This document shows positions 33,322 through 45,369 of a stretch of 64,000 nucleotides of DNA, piece by piece. The position numbers and the translations under genes were made by a program. Below the pieces are notes generated by a model, which saw only the letters and a list, made by a program, of their open reading frames with translations, did not search any database and was not told the DNA's origin. The stretch is from Ypsolopha sequella. Lineage: Eukaryota; Arthropoda; Insecta; Lepidoptera; Ypsolophidae. The stretch is taken from NCBI GenBank assembly GCA_934047225.1, contig OW203987.1, positions 30,337,501 through 30,401,500 on the forward strand, read 5' to 3'. Position 1 is the first letter of the stretch. Every line of letters begins with the position of its first letter.

Positions 33322-33553
33322 CCTCTGTGGCCGTGTAGTTTACCTCTGTGGCCTTGTAGTTTAACTCTATGGCCGTGTAGTTTACCTCTGTGGCCGTGTA
33401 GTTTACCTCTGTGGCCATGTAGTTTACCTCTGTGGCCGTGTGTTTACCTCTGTGGCCGTATAGTTTACCTCTGTGACCGTGTGGTTTACCTTTGTGGCCG
33501 TGTAGTTTACCTCTGTGGCCGTGTAGTTTACCTCTGTGGCCATGTAGTTTACC
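33322..33553 (+). repeat. 21-bp minisatellite, 11 copies, grown from SINE box A
   Basis: The unit is CCTCTGTGGCCGTGTAGTTT plus A. TGTGGCCGTGTAGTTTA corresponds to the box A part of the SINE 1 head (TTTGTGGTCTAGTAGTTAGG at 45101-45120). The array ends in GCTAACCCAGAGGTTCAAAT, the following part of the head with box B. One unit lacks a single A, which shifts the minus-strand open frame across it. Confidence 0.85.
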
Positions 33554-33620
33554 TATGCTAACCCAGAGGTTCAAATCCTCCTATGCGTGCTTTGGAAGGT
33601 ACGTTGAGCTCGTATTCGTT
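33554..33620 (+). mobile_element. SINE family 1 head remainder after the box A array
   Basis: AACCCAGAGGTTCAAATCC (box B), then GTGCTTTGGAAGGTACGTTG and AGCTCG, matches 25790-25850 and 45138-45202. The body is missing. Confidence 0.7.
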
Positions 33621-33894
33621 TATTCGACAAAAATTATATAAGAAAGAAAGACAAGCACGTACTCAAAAATTATTTTCGCCCACATTTTAATATTTCTTTT
33701 TAACTTTGACAGTTTATCGTATGAAACTTGTTCATGGAAAATAATCTAAGACTTTCGAAAAATGATGTACTTCAATTGTGTCCTTTATTATTTCGTATAA
33801 CACCACAAAAACAGCCTCACATAAATAAATAATCACCAATATTTTTCTAGATCATCTTCATCTTGTCGTGTTGTTAGAGGGCGACCTGGGGATT

Positions 33895-34022
33895 TAAAAA
33901 GGCCGACTTGGGTGAATCATAAAATGATTTGAAAATAGGATGGAGTCAGAGCTGTTCACGCGTGCAAAAAGACGGAATTAGAACGGAATCATAATATGAT
34001 TCATCCAAAGCGGCCTTTTTAG
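33895..34022. repeat. Foldback, AAAAAGGCC termini
   Basis: AAAAAGGCCGACTTGGGTGA, then ATCATAAAATGATT, is mirrored by AATCATAATATGATTCATCC, then AAAGCGGCCTTTTT. It is about 128 bp. A miniature element is possible; I found no other copy. Confidence 0.6.
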
Positions 34023-35295
34023 AGGACCTGGTCTCTGAGTTGCCAAATGTTGCCTAACCGTGGGTCGTAACTGATCGCAAGGCGGCATGCTGCTACATGC
34101 CCTCGTATATTGCCAGTGTCAGGACTTTCAAGTCAGACAATATAGAATTCAGTGTTGACCTTTCGAGCCAGTAGGAATATTCTTGTTTAAATATTTGATA
34201 TTCGCTCGTTTGCTTTGAAATCGTTATTATTAAGTACATTTCGGAGTTTAGTGGTTTATTATGTTACTTTATTGAGTTATCTTTAGTCTGTGTATGATTT
34301 GCTTACTCTCGAAGGGTTTGCCATATACAGTTAATTTGATACTTATCTCATTATTTAAATATAATAAATACGTTGTTAGATACTATTGGTGCTGACAGAA
34401 TATTAGGTATAATACCTGCAAAATTTTGCTATGCGATGGCCAGTATTTGAAGAGTGCATTCGACATACATATGTATAAATGTATGTTGTCCTTTTTGGCA
34501 AAATTTGGCAATGTTTTTGTTTTGTCTTTTGTGTTTTTGTAATAATTAATTGAATAAACGATTTATCTATCTATCATCGTTTTACATAAAAAAACATGAT
34601 TTTTTGTCATATTTTTTATTTTAAGTGTATATATACTATCTTAATTATTAAAATACTTCATTAGCTGCCCATATAATAAAATACGTTCAAAATGTATAAA
34701 GATTAGCCTGGAGATGACGTTACAAGCACTTAAGGCTTTTTGTATGCAGCAATGAGTTTAAACGCGAGTAAAAGACGCTCTTACAAAAATCTGTTTACAG
34801 GTGCATAAAATCATAAAATCGATATTTTTAAACAGTATCCCTTTGTTTTATTTAAATGATCAATTGATTACAATAAATCAATGAGAATCTTTTGTTTTAC
34901 AGACAATCACATCAGGCTTTGATCGACAAATGCGAAACTGGGCCAAACTATAAATGTAAAAGTTAACGGCCTCCCGGTCCTTTGTTCCGGAAGATATATA
35001 TAGCTTTGATGTATATAAAGTATGTTCGTATGTTTGTCGTCGGCACACCATAGGAATTGGCATATCATAATTTGCCCAGGTATAACATATTTCTGCAAAA
35101 ACTAGGAGGGGTCGTCTCGCTCTGCTCTTTTTGGCTCGGCTCCCAAAATTTATTTACATGTAAAATATTAAGTTTACTTATTTATTACGTTAGGTTATCT
35201 ATTTTTGAGTTTTTAGTGGAAGATTTATTATTTCATACTTTACAATTTTCCAGATTCTGCAATATGCCGACGCCCTATCTATCTATCTATTCTTC

Positions 35296-35334
35296 AAATA
35301 TGACCACACCTTTCCGTTACATGTTGTATAAAGA
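35296..35334 (+). mobile_element. End fragment of family H miniature element
   Basis: TTCAAATATGACCACACCTT, then TCCGTTACATGTTGTAT, matches the right end of the complete element at 55791-56053. Confidence 0.5.
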
Positions 35335-35479
35335 AGAACAGAAAAGATCCGTAAAATTCAGAATTTATACTTTTGTTTTTACTTTCAATCTTATTTTTAT
35401 GCTCCTGCGTATTAAATAAAAGATGGTTTTATCAATATTAGGTAGCTAATACTTATAAAACCAACTCATCTACAACAGG

Positions 35480-35815
35480 CAGTTGAGCTGATGCCGGACT
35501 CGACTGTGGACCAATATCTTACTTGAAGACCCCCTCGAAATAATTCGGGGGAGAGTAAGAGGACAGCTCACAGGCAAAAAACCAGGAGGCCCACCATGCC
35601 TGGGACCGATGGATGGCAGTATATCCATCCCAACTGACTGGTGACGGGCAGCGGCGTCACTGGTGCGAGGGTTACGGCACCGCGCTCACCAACCCGCCTG
35701 CCCAGCGTGTGTGAGTATGGGAAATTCTTCCAGGATGACCTCCGGGAGTGGGAAAGTCCTGGAAAGGCTTATGTCCAGCAACGGACGAACTAAGCTAATG
35801 GATGGATGAGGTAGC
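35480..35815 (+). mobile_element. RTE-type LINE 3' end fragment
   Basis: The last part reads as FQDDLREWESPGKAYVQQRT, with a GGATGGATGAGG tail, parallel to 21600-21710. The upstream part is GC-richer than its surroundings. Decayed and 5' truncated. Confidence 0.55.
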
Positions 35816-36317
35816 TAATCATTACAAAGTTTTTTAATTAAATAACGAATTGCATTTAATTTTTGTATGATGTATTCTAAGAATGGATAATATGTTAGTT
35901 TATTTGTTAATTGAATACGTGAGTATGAGAGTGATCTCGGTTTATTGTTTTTAAGATAATGCAATTTATAAACAAGGAACATTTTAAAAACATAAATTTT
36001 TCAAATCGAACCATTTATGAAATAAAGCTTTTCACGTTCATAAATTATTCAAGTTAGCATAATTTTATAAAAAGAAAAATTACACGGCTTTATTCCAGGT
36101 GAGTTATGGCTAAAAATTCATAGCAGGAACAGAAAACAGTTCTTTTTTTGTTAGATGACTCTTCTCTTTAAAGGATGAAAGCTCTTAATCCATTGCAGGA
36201 TGGTCTTGATGCTTGTATCATACACCGTTTAAATTTACAAAAACCATTACGGAAAATGTTTTGAAGTTGTTTTAGTTTTAAATTCAAAATTAATGGTGTG
36301 TGTAACTCATTTATATT

Positions 36318-36734
36318 AGGTCTTTACACATTAAATTGCCGTTTTCTATGGAGAATTTGAAGGAAACTCAATTTTCAGTACATTTTTTTGCATTTTTGCA
36401 TTTTTTTAGGGATGACAAATGCAAATTATGATATTTTTTTTGTGTATGAATGAGTCAACATTAAGCTAACAGCAACATTACTTTAATTTTTGAAAAGTGT
36501 CAGCTGTAAAAAAATATTTTTATTATTTAAATGGATGGCATTTAGGAAACTGTTTTTGAAATTTTCATTTAGGTTACCAAACTGACAATAAAAACAAAAT
36601 TGAATATGTAAATTTAAAACCTTGAAATAAACTTTCAAACAATAATCAAATAATGGAAATAGCTATTGAATTATAGAAACTATGAACTCATGAATCTGTA
36701 AGAAAATTTGGACAATTTAATATGTAAAGACCTG
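36318..36734. mobile_element. Miniature element family D, copy 2
   Basis: AGGTCTTTACACATTAAATTG-type left end (bases 36318 on) and CAATTTAATATGTAAAGACC right end are inverted repeats; the interior matches 9294-9714 with many small changes. Confidence 0.7.
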
Positions 36735-36983
36735 TTATTTAAAGTTGGTTTTATTTATTTTATTTTTAAGTTTTGTTTCACTATATTCAACTGGCTACGT
36801 TCACGAATATAAGTTTTTTGCATAATGTTAATGTTCACCAGTTTGCATAATGTTAATGTTCACCAGTTTGCATAAAAATGCTATCCTTAAGTATATTAAT
36901 TTATTTAGTATAGATAAGTAAGACTATTTAGGACAACAACAATCTAACTAAATCGTCATGAAATTGTTATATAGTTGATGGGG

Positions 36984-37445
36984 AACAGAGGTGTTTTCTG
37001 AGTGTGGAGTGTGGACTGCACCTAGTACAGAGGTGTTTTCTGAGTGTGGAGTATGGACTGCACCTAGTACAGAGGTGTTTTCTGAGTGTGGAGTGTGGAC
37101 TGCACCTAGTACAGAGGTGTTTTCTGAGTGTGGAGTGTGGACTGCACCTAGTACAGAGGTGTTTTCTGAGTGTGGAGTGTGGACTGCACCTAGTACAGAG
37201 GTGTTTTCTGAGTGTGGAGTGTGGACTGCACCTAGTACAGAGGTGTTTTCTGAGTGTGGAGTGCGGACTGCACCTAGTACAGAGGTGTTTTCTGAGTGTG
37301 GAGTGTGGACTGCACCTAGAACAGAGGTGTTTTCTGAGTGTGGAGTGTGGACTGCACCTAGTACAGAGGTGTTTTCTGAGTGTGGAGTGTGGACTGCACC
37401 TAGTACAAAGGTGTTTTCTGAGTGTGGAGTGTGGACTGCACTTAG
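36984..37445 (-). repeat. 42-bp minisatellite, 11 copies, grown from SINE body
   Basis: The unit begins ACAGAGGTGTTTTCTGAG and continues TGTGGAGTGTGGACTGCA, CCTAGT; 11 x 42 = 462 bp exactly. Its parts match the reversed SINE 1 body (GAGGTATTCCGAGTGTG and ACAGTCCATACTTGGTACA at about 6691-6750). Because 42 is a multiple of 3, frames stay open on both strands (36948-37466 minus; 36991-37488 and 37004-37483 plus); these are not genes. Confidence 0.9.
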
Positions 37446-37562
37446 TGCAGCCAACATTCGTAACACCCTCTTTTCAGCGATGATTTAAACGTCCCAACCT
37501 GATAGCCATAACCCCGCGTCGTACTTCGGGCACAAATTCACACTTTATAGGGCATGCCGTTT
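37446..37562 (-). mobile_element. SINE family 1 remainder after the body array
   Basis: TAACACCC, AACGTCCCAACCTGATAGCC, and CGTCGTACTTCGGGCACAAA continue the reversed SINE 1 body exactly where the array stops (compare 6745-6825). Confidence 0.7.
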
Positions 37563-37779
37563 TACCTCTGATTGTTTTCCCTCACCTTCTATTTTATTTT
37601 TATTTATTTATTTATTTATTGTTCCTTAAATTATAACAAATCTTATCCTTAAATAAGTATCTAGACAATACAGAAATATTTCGTAAGAATTTCGTACCTA
37701 TGCTAGTGTTAACTTAACACTGTACTATAGATGATATTTCATAAAAGTATATAAATACCTTTGTCAAAATTCCAAAAAT

Positions 37780-37870
37780 CTAATCAATGGTCGATGGCTG
37801 GCTTTAAACCTGGGTTTCGAGATTGATAGGACCGGCGCTCTTCCAACCAGATTACCACTGCTGAATTGAT
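37780..37870 (-). mobile_element. Possible tRNA-like SINE head, decayed
   Basis: Reversed, it has GGTAATCTGGTTGGAAGAGC (box-A-like) and CCCAGGTTTAAAGCC (box-B-like) at suitable spacing. No cloverleaf can be completed convincingly, so it is not called a tRNA. Confidence 0.35.
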
Positions 37871-37879
37871 AAGATGTAC

Positions 37880-40800
37880 CCATAGAATAGAGTTGTACCT
37901 GATTGTTTTGAGTTGTTTGAGGTGCACCCTGAATGGCGTAAACTGAGATACAACCACTAATTATTCCAAAGACGCCTGACGTACCTGGACAGTTACACCA
38001 AGATACAACTTACTGACAAATCGAGTGGTAATCTTCGGCTGTATACCTGCCAACTTTCCATTGCGCCACATTACCTCTCTGGTATATTTAAGACATCCAT
38101 CAAAACAAATGTCATCATCAAGTGTCGGCCAACAATAAAAAGACTCCCAAAAAAAGTGTGCCGAGAATGATGACTAAAATGATGTCGTCAAAGATTCAGT
38201 GATGTGATGACGATGCGTTATAGAAGTTAAATTCAAATACTTGACCAAAAACATATCACGTTTTAAAAATACAAGGTACCTACCGCAGGGAGTCAACGAA
38301 AACGACCCTAAATTTTTCGCTTCGTTGACGATAAATCACAATTGCTTCGTTATTAAAAATACACCCTGCTGTTCCGTACGACGCAAGGCCGCGTAATGTA
38401 TGAATATGTAAATACCCTGTCACATGCGTCAATCTGAGTCCCGAGTCCCAACGGATCAGGACTCTTTGTGAGGACGATTTTTCACTGACAGCCATAAATC
38501 AATATCGGGTTATTACCGGCATTCCCGCACCGGTCATGTCAAGCTGTTGCATGCAGTTAATAAATCATTTTGTTATTTGTTGTCCGCATTTGATAGGTTC
38601 TGGTATACGACATATATTATTATCCGATTTAAATAATTGGGTTTACTAGAATCATATACTAAAATGAAACCGATTTATTGCCAAGTTTCTCGTCCAAGAA
38701 AGCTTGGTCTTTCATTCATGTATTTAAAAAATAAACTCACTTTTGACTCGTGTAGGAATGTGAGTTTATTAAAACTATTCATCCAGCATAAATCGATACA
38801 TGTGGTTATTAGTGCATAAGTTATTTTTAAATAAGGTTGCACTAAGAAACCCATGCTATATGGTAATAAAAAACTTCAGGTAGCATTTTAATCCAAAAAA
38901 TGAACTTGTTCCACGATCTTGTTTCATTACTATTGTTTTAGCGATATTAAGGACTTGACATAAATTTGCTTGAGTAAATAAGTATATACTCCGGCTTTAA
39001 AATTTTTTAAAGAGTACTTTATAACGCAAGGTTTTGCAGATTCATGTTGTGATACGGTTTTACGTCTTCATGTATCACTTACAATTCTGTTCAAACTAGC
39101 ACCACCCTGATCCGTCTAAAGCCACCCGCGTGATCAGTCCGTGACACCGCGTCAATCCGTACGGTGCGCGTGACATGACGGATAAAGGGCCAAAAAATGC
39201 CGGTGACGGATGGCTTATGCGATGAAGTGAGTAAGTTCTGAATAGATAAGCTTATAATACAAATTTCTGAATGTGTCGTGAAAGAATGACAGAATAAATC
39301 AGGAGTAAAAGTGAGTGGAGGTGGTTGGCTGGTTAGTGGGGAAACAAATGACGATGTGGTTTGCTGGATTTTATGTTTTACTTGGTTAGTGCTACTCTGT
39401 TTTTTAATCAAATCGTGTGTAGTGAAAGGAAACTTGACTTAAGATGACAGTTTCTTGAAAAATATCTGAAATTACGATACGGGTATCAAATTGTAGATAT
39501 TATAGGAGTAAATTGTAAAGATATTATATACGTTAAGAGGCCTCTTTACGCCAAGATTTTTCTTAAGATTCATACAACAGGTAAAAATTTATTGTGAAGT
39601 CAACTTTTTTTCAGCTTTTTTTTTCAGCTCAACAACAGCTTTTTTTCTTTATATTTTTTTATAATTATTATCAAGCGACAACCAACTACGTCCTTATACA
39701 GCCCAAAAAGCAAAATTTAATGAAACACCATCATAAAAGCTGTCAGGATATCGTGAATATTGCCTCGTTTTTACGCAAAGTTTAGAAAGTTGTATAATTT
39801 TAAAATAAAAGAGAGAGAAATACAGAAGTCATTCATGTGAAGAAGACTAAGTTTATACACTTTTTTGTAAATAAACAATAACCGTTTCATGAAAAACAGT
39901 TTTATCCGAAACCATTTCACAAATTCGGCGCTTTTTGAATATCTCGCCATCGTGCAGCTTTTGATGAGAGATGGGTCGGAGTGCAACATGGGCTGTGAGG
40001 GAAACATAAATATGTGTGCAAAGTTTCATTGAAATCATAAGTACGTCACAAACATCTAAAGCATTTATATGGCAACTGAGTGGGAAGGCCCATCTTAATT
40101 ATATTTATTGGCACTGATTTCGAGAAATCTTTGAAAAACCACAAACTTATCTCCAAAACTGATATACCGAAAAATATGAAAAAATCATGGTAATATGTGC
40201 TCACGTAAAGATTACAGGAAAAATATGGCGGTTGAAAAATTTCATTCATACAAAATGACAACCCTACGGAACTCTTGGTACGCGAGTCTGACTCGCACTT
40301 GATCGTTACTTTTACGTGGTACGCAAAAATTTAGTATATACTGCTACATCTATGGTTATTTGTGCGAATATGTCAAATTGTAAGGATGTTCTATTTGCCT
40401 AGTGACTATCCCACTGAGGGGTCAAAATATAGCGCATTAAACTGTATACATATATTTACTATGCATAAAAGCTAGTCTTATATTATATAATAAACTGTTA
40501 ATTCACTCAAGGACCAAAATAATCGATTCCATCGATATATTTTTATAAAAGTATGCGTTTAAAATGACACCAACTCCTGATTACACTCAAGCTTCGAACC
40601 TCTTAAATTTTTCTCTTTTGAATTTTATGAGAAACTTTTAAACAAGCGTTTGACAGCTACTTCAATACTTACACTTCAAATCACCTCGTAAAACGTGTAG
40701 AACTCAGCACCAAACAACTGACAAAGAATGCTTTCCTGTTTTATAACTCTTTCGCTATTTTATGGGAATTGCGTTGGTAATTCTTTACTTATGTATGTAC

Positions 40801-41230
40801 GTTTTTCAACTGAGCTGTCGATTCGTTTGACATAAATAGTTTACTTTCTTGTACCTTCAATTACTTAATTGTTTTTAAACCGCAAGAAATCTTTATATTT
40901 AAGCACCTGTCTTTCCTTAGACACTGACTTTGGTTGTTACATTCACATTAATACCGGAAGCAAGATAAGTAATCATAATGGAATAATGAACTTCATTTTG
41001 GTACTTCAAAGATGTTTTTACTTCCGGTTGACGATAGGAGTAAGGAAGTATATAATCGTGTCAAACTCAAAAAGTTTATTTTCTGAAGTAAAAAGTTTTT
41101 ACGAGGCAAACTTAATCTTATAAAAATATATGTAATAAAATAAAAAATGTACATGAAATAAATAAAAGGTTTATTTAATTCATGAAGCAATATGTATACG
41201 ATTAAAATTATAGGTAAAATCTATAATTAT
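37880..41230. other. Intergenic, no gene seen
   Basis: 39880-40305 ends with ACGCGAGTCTGACTCGCACT, the terminal motif of family C, so the ~420 bp before it is probably a diverged member. The rest of the region shows only short chance open frames. 39100-39200 is GC-richer, contains repeated ACGGAT motifs and is not identified. Confidence 0.45.
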
Positions 41231-41639
41231 ACAAGGTGAAATCTAATCAACCGTCCGAACCTATACCGGAGACCTGGCCAGCGACCAGGAACAAGGTTAG
41301 AAATAATACAAACGAAAATTGATTCCCTCCTCTGATTCCAAATTTTATGAAGATAAGTCCCATGCTAACACTTGCTCCAGCATTCACCAACACTTGCTCC
41401 AACATTCACGAACACCTTGCTCCACTTAATTGCTGTAGCGACTGTCAAGTTAAATTACGAGGCCCGTAATGAAGGCATTCTGTCCAAATTAATTTATTAT
41501 CACACCGACTAATATTTAGAGTTAGCGTCACCTTGACATGTCTGCCTTTATACGAGGTAACGTAGATTTACCTATTCTGTCGGAGTAACTTTTAGATTAC
41601 TTCCCACTGTCCCATCCCACTTCCCACTAAAATTATAAA

Positions 41640-41960
41640 TTCGAAAATTTGGACGGATGTTTGTAATTCTTTCACGCCGTAACTACTAAACTGATTGAGC
41701 TGAAACTTTGCACAAATGTTGTTCTAAGCGTGGAATAGGACATAGGCTACTTTTTACTCAAAAATAAGTTCTCATGGGATGGCAATGCGGTGTCAAGTTT
41801 CTTTAGAAAAGTGATGTACTCCTTCACGCTATACCTACTGAACAGATTGGGCTGAAAATTTGCACAAATGTAGTTCTAGACCTGGGATAGGTTACTTTTT
41901 ATCCCATAAATCAGTTCCCATGGAAACAAGAAATAGTGTCATTCAGAGACGCGGCTCAGC
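41640..41960 (+). repeat. Two tandem copies of a ~170-bp dispersed-type repeat
   Basis: AATTCTTTCACGCCGTAACTA, then CTGAAACTTTGCACAAATG, at 41660 recurs as CTCCTTCACGCTATACCTAC and CTGAAAATTTGCACAAATG at 41820. This wording is common in lepidopteran interspersed repeats; the class is not determined. Confidence 0.5.
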
Positions 41961-42479
41961 CTTCAGTCTCACCAAACCTTACTAGGGGATTAATATAATA
42001 TGGCTTAAGTACGCCAAAGATACATTAGTAGAGGATTATTATTCAGGGAACAAAAAATAATGTCCATAAGAAAAGCGGCTCAGATGCCTAAGATGCTATT
42101 GGATAATACAATTATATACTTACTTCAAAAAAAAAAAAGCAGCCCCTCACCTGGAGAGCTCGCGGGCGTCTAAGGCTGAGAGTCGCGACCGTGATATGGA
42201 GCGTTTTTCTTGAAATTTCAGTTTCTTTTCTGAAGTAACTTCAAAATTTTACTGCAATTTTCTCATCAAATCTTGTACTTCATCTTATCAAGTAGCAAAA
42301 ATTATTTATTTAGCTTAGAAATTGTAACATGTACTACTTTCAAAAGTGAGAGAGTTCGCAAAATCCTGTTTTTGGCCGCGAGCCTGAGCGCCGACACTAA
42401 AGTTCACTTTTGTGCAATGTAAATTATTTTTGTGCAAAAAAGTATTTACATACATACATACTAATTAGGAAGTACTAGG

Positions 42480-42735
42480 AATTGTAGAGGAAGAAAGATG
42501 TTTGTTAAAACCATTTGAAAAACGAAGACAAAAGATGATAAGGACACGACAGATTCTTGATAAATATCATAGAAAGAAACATCTAAGGGAAAAGAGGAAG
42601 ACAAAGACCTAGACACACCTAGTTTACTCAAGTAAAGGAGAAAATTATGTCACATCAAGAGGGCAAATCATTAGCAGAAGAAATAGAAAAATGGCGCTTA
42701 CTCTACCGAAGAGACTATAGCTTTTAAGTTATAAA
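42480..42735 (+). pseudogene. Non-LTR ORF2 C-terminus, frameshifted
   Basis: With frame changes it reads KMIRTRQIL-like, a GKRKTKT-like basic stretch, then HQEGKSLAEEIEKWRLLYRR followed by DYSF and stop. This is the usual basic-linker and RWR-like end of LINE ORF2 proteins. It is a 5'-truncated fragment. Confidence 0.55.
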
Positions 42736-43134
42736 TGGACTTATAGTGGACTTATTTTTCATAAACCTTTTCATTGTTGTATAATTTTGGGTCCTGGATT
42801 AAATTTTATCTTGTTACTTTAGCTAATAAGAAATTGGTTGTTCTGGTACGAGTATAAGATTCAGTTCCAAGTTATTTCGAAATTCGAAATTAAACTTGAC
42901 TCTTTCATTGAATCTATTACTTAAAGGAGGTTTAGACATTGCTAGTAAGTTAGCTAACTAGCATTGCTTTTCCTCATTGAGTGTTGCTAATTTTGTGGAA
43001 TTTCCACTAAAACTGATGGTTTAGAAACCCCTTCTAGCAGACAAGTGTTGTTTTTAGTGACTGGTGTTTTTTTAGTGGTTTATTCTACTTTAGTTGGTGG
43101 AAAAATAAGACACTCAACCACTAAAACATTATTT

Positions 43135-43905
43135 ACTTACTTACTTATGATCCTAAGACCCCACAGCGAGGCAGAGGGCAGATAACATTTTTCTTCATCC
43201 GTCTCTATCACTAGCGGCATGCTCCACGTCGCTCAAGCTCCATGTTTCCTTGGGACCACCAACTTCTATGCGAGCCCTTTAGGTCCCAACAGAGAGCTTA
43301 CCTGGAAATATGTTTAGAGTTCTTCGTAAGGTGTGGCCTATCCAACTCCATTTGCGATTACTTATTTGCATATAAACAGGATCTTCTTTACAGCGCTTCC
43401 ACATGTCGACATTAGGTAGTGTGCCGGGCCAGAAGATCTTCAGAATATTACGAAGGCAGCGGTTTATGAACACTTACAATTTGCCAATAGTGCAATTGGT
43501 GTACCTCCATGTCTCACAGCCGTAGAGTAACACAGATTTTAATTTGCTGTTAAAGATTCTTTGCTTTAATCTGTGGGATAGCTGATGGAACTCCCACACA
43601 GGGCAGAGACAGGCCAAAACAACATTTGCTTTGGTGATTTGTCATGCTAAGATTGGTTCCTCTGTCATATTGTATTATGCAGTCAAGATAGGTAAAGCTG
43701 GACACATTCTCCACTTTTTTCCTACCAGCAAAAAGATTGGATCCATGTTTTCAATATCGGATGTCATATCTTTTGCTTTTTTGACATTAATTTTAAGATC
43801 AAATTTTCTGGCTTTTTCTTTCAGGACGTCAAGTTTGAGCTGCATATAATTATGTTGGTGACTTAACACGCACAAGTCGTCTGCATAATCTTAATCTTGG
43901 AGAAA
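43135..43905 (-). pseudogene. Non-LTR retrotransposon ORF2, C-terminal half
   Basis: On the minus strand: DLCVLSHQHNYMQLKLDVLK after the reverse transcriptase core, LKINVKKAKDM, KSVLLYGCETWR, FINRCLRNILKIFWP, KRCKEDPVYMQISNRKWSWI, then GHTLRR and an ending before ALCLAVGS-like residues. These are standard post-RT motifs of a widespread animal LINE type. There are internal stops and frame breaks; the 5' part is missing. Confidence 0.75.
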
Positions 43906-44460
43906 ACTAGGGTTCCAGATTTCCCTGTTGAGTCTTGAGTTGAGTTGGTCTTCCGAAGAACGGCCCATACATTATGTACCTGCCGTTACTAATCGCCCCA
44001 TGTTTAGAAAAACCAAAATGTTTGATGCGATCACTCCTCCTTAACTTGTTAAACCTTCTTACCTGTTATAGTTTTACTTTTTCACATATCCAAAAACAAC
44101 CATTTATCTGGCAGGAGGAAAGACTTGACTCTAAAAAAAATTGCACTTGAAAGCTAAATATTTCGCAAACGGATCCCTGAATCGAACAATTATATTGACA
44201 CACCCGCAACATTTTATGAACTACCTATCCATTGATTTCCTAGCGTGCAGGGGAGGTACCTTTCTAGTACTAAGTGTCTCTGAACTAAACCGCAGACAGA
44301 CAGATAGATAGACAGACAGACAGACAGATTGACAGACGGACATGACGAAACTTTAAATTTTAGTGGACTTGGGAAAAAAAGTTGGCAACTCTAAATGAGA
44401 AAGTAATGTTAGCTAGCTAACTAAATACCAAAGTCGTAAGCGGGCTTTACACCCTGGGAT

Positions 44461-44737
44461 CAAGCACGTACCCAGGATATTTTGGTAGGGGGGGGGGGGT
44501 CTAGCTCCAGGAAAATCATCAAAGTATCGCGCAGAGACGTCAAAGTTTATCGAAAATATGAAGCAAATCAAGTTGGTGTTCACAAAACATATTAAAGAAA
44601 TTTAACAGACACAAAGGCATTTAAAGCGCTCTGTATTTAGGGATTTTTGTCATGTGTGTTATAATTATGTTGTATCCATAACATTTTCAGGAGGTGGGTC
44701 TGGACCCCTGGTCTCCCCCCTGGGTACGTCCTTGCCT
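44461..44737. mobile_element. Short DNA element with ACGTACCCAGG ends, hAT-like?
   Basis: The left end CAAGCACGTACCCAGG and the reversed right end CAAGGACGTACCCAGG are inverted repeats with one mismatch; both ends have purine runs next to them (poly-G at about 44490). Flanking 8-mers CCTGGGAT and CCTAAGAT agree at 6 of 8, weakly supporting an 8-bp duplication. Confidence 0.5.
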
Positions 44738-45098
44738 AAGATCTAATTGGAAATTATAGTAACGAGATTGAAATGTTGATGGGTATTCTTGGAATCCCTT
44801 TAATATTATAATCTGAAAGTTGGTAGAAATTTTGATTCAACAACTAAAAGTTAGAATTATAATTAATACTCGTATTTGTTACGGATTATGTAACTTCTAG
44901 TAACGTGATATATTTTGATTTATTTCTCAAATAGCTTGCAAGGGAGCAAGTATTTGTTTAAAATTAGGTACCAACTTGTGTTTTAAGCCGGTAAATGTTT
45001 ATTATCATAGTTTGTCTGCAGTTTGTCTTGCAAATCGACGGATCATGACTAGGCTAACATATAGCTATACTTTTTATCCTGAATCCGGTCAAGGACAG

Positions 45099-45345
45099 TC
45101 TTTGTGGTCTAGTAGTTAGGATACTTGACCACTAAGTCGCGGGTTCAAATCCCGTAGGGGCACATCTGTATTCGGTATCCGTGCTTCGGAAGGTACGTTA
45201 AGCTGGAGTCCAATTTGTACGGTGATAGGGCTTATTATCCATCAAACTGGAACGTAACAATCATCTGTGCAACTTGAGACACTTCTGCCAGCCCCGGGGA
45301 TTCATGTCCATATGTTGCGTCTCACTCTCTTGATTTTTTTTTTAT
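45099..45345 (+). mobile_element. SINE family 1 copy with good tRNA-like head
   Basis: The head at 45099-45163 has box A GTGGTCTAGTAGTTAGGA and box B GGGTTCAAATCCCG, resembling the Glu/Asp-type tRNA 5' region. Then GTGCTTCGGAAGGTACGTTA, AGCTGGAG, CGGTGATAGGG, GGAACGTAACAATCATCTG and the CCCCGGGGATTCATGTCC end. The GGTGTACC block is missing. Confidence 0.75.
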
Positions 45346-45369
45346 TTTGTCTTCTTCGTTGCATACAAA

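Noticed and set aside
36948..37488. Three 159-172-codon frames over the 42-bp array
   Set aside because: Same reason: period divisible by 3, SINE-derived, open on both strands.
39091..39411. 106-codon minus-strand frame
   Set aside because: No recognisable domain or splice context; region looks like an unclassified repeat.
45099..45163. Possible tRNA gene
   Set aside because: Box A and box B are good but the sequence continues as a SINE body shared by other copies, and acceptor-stem pairing is not complete.
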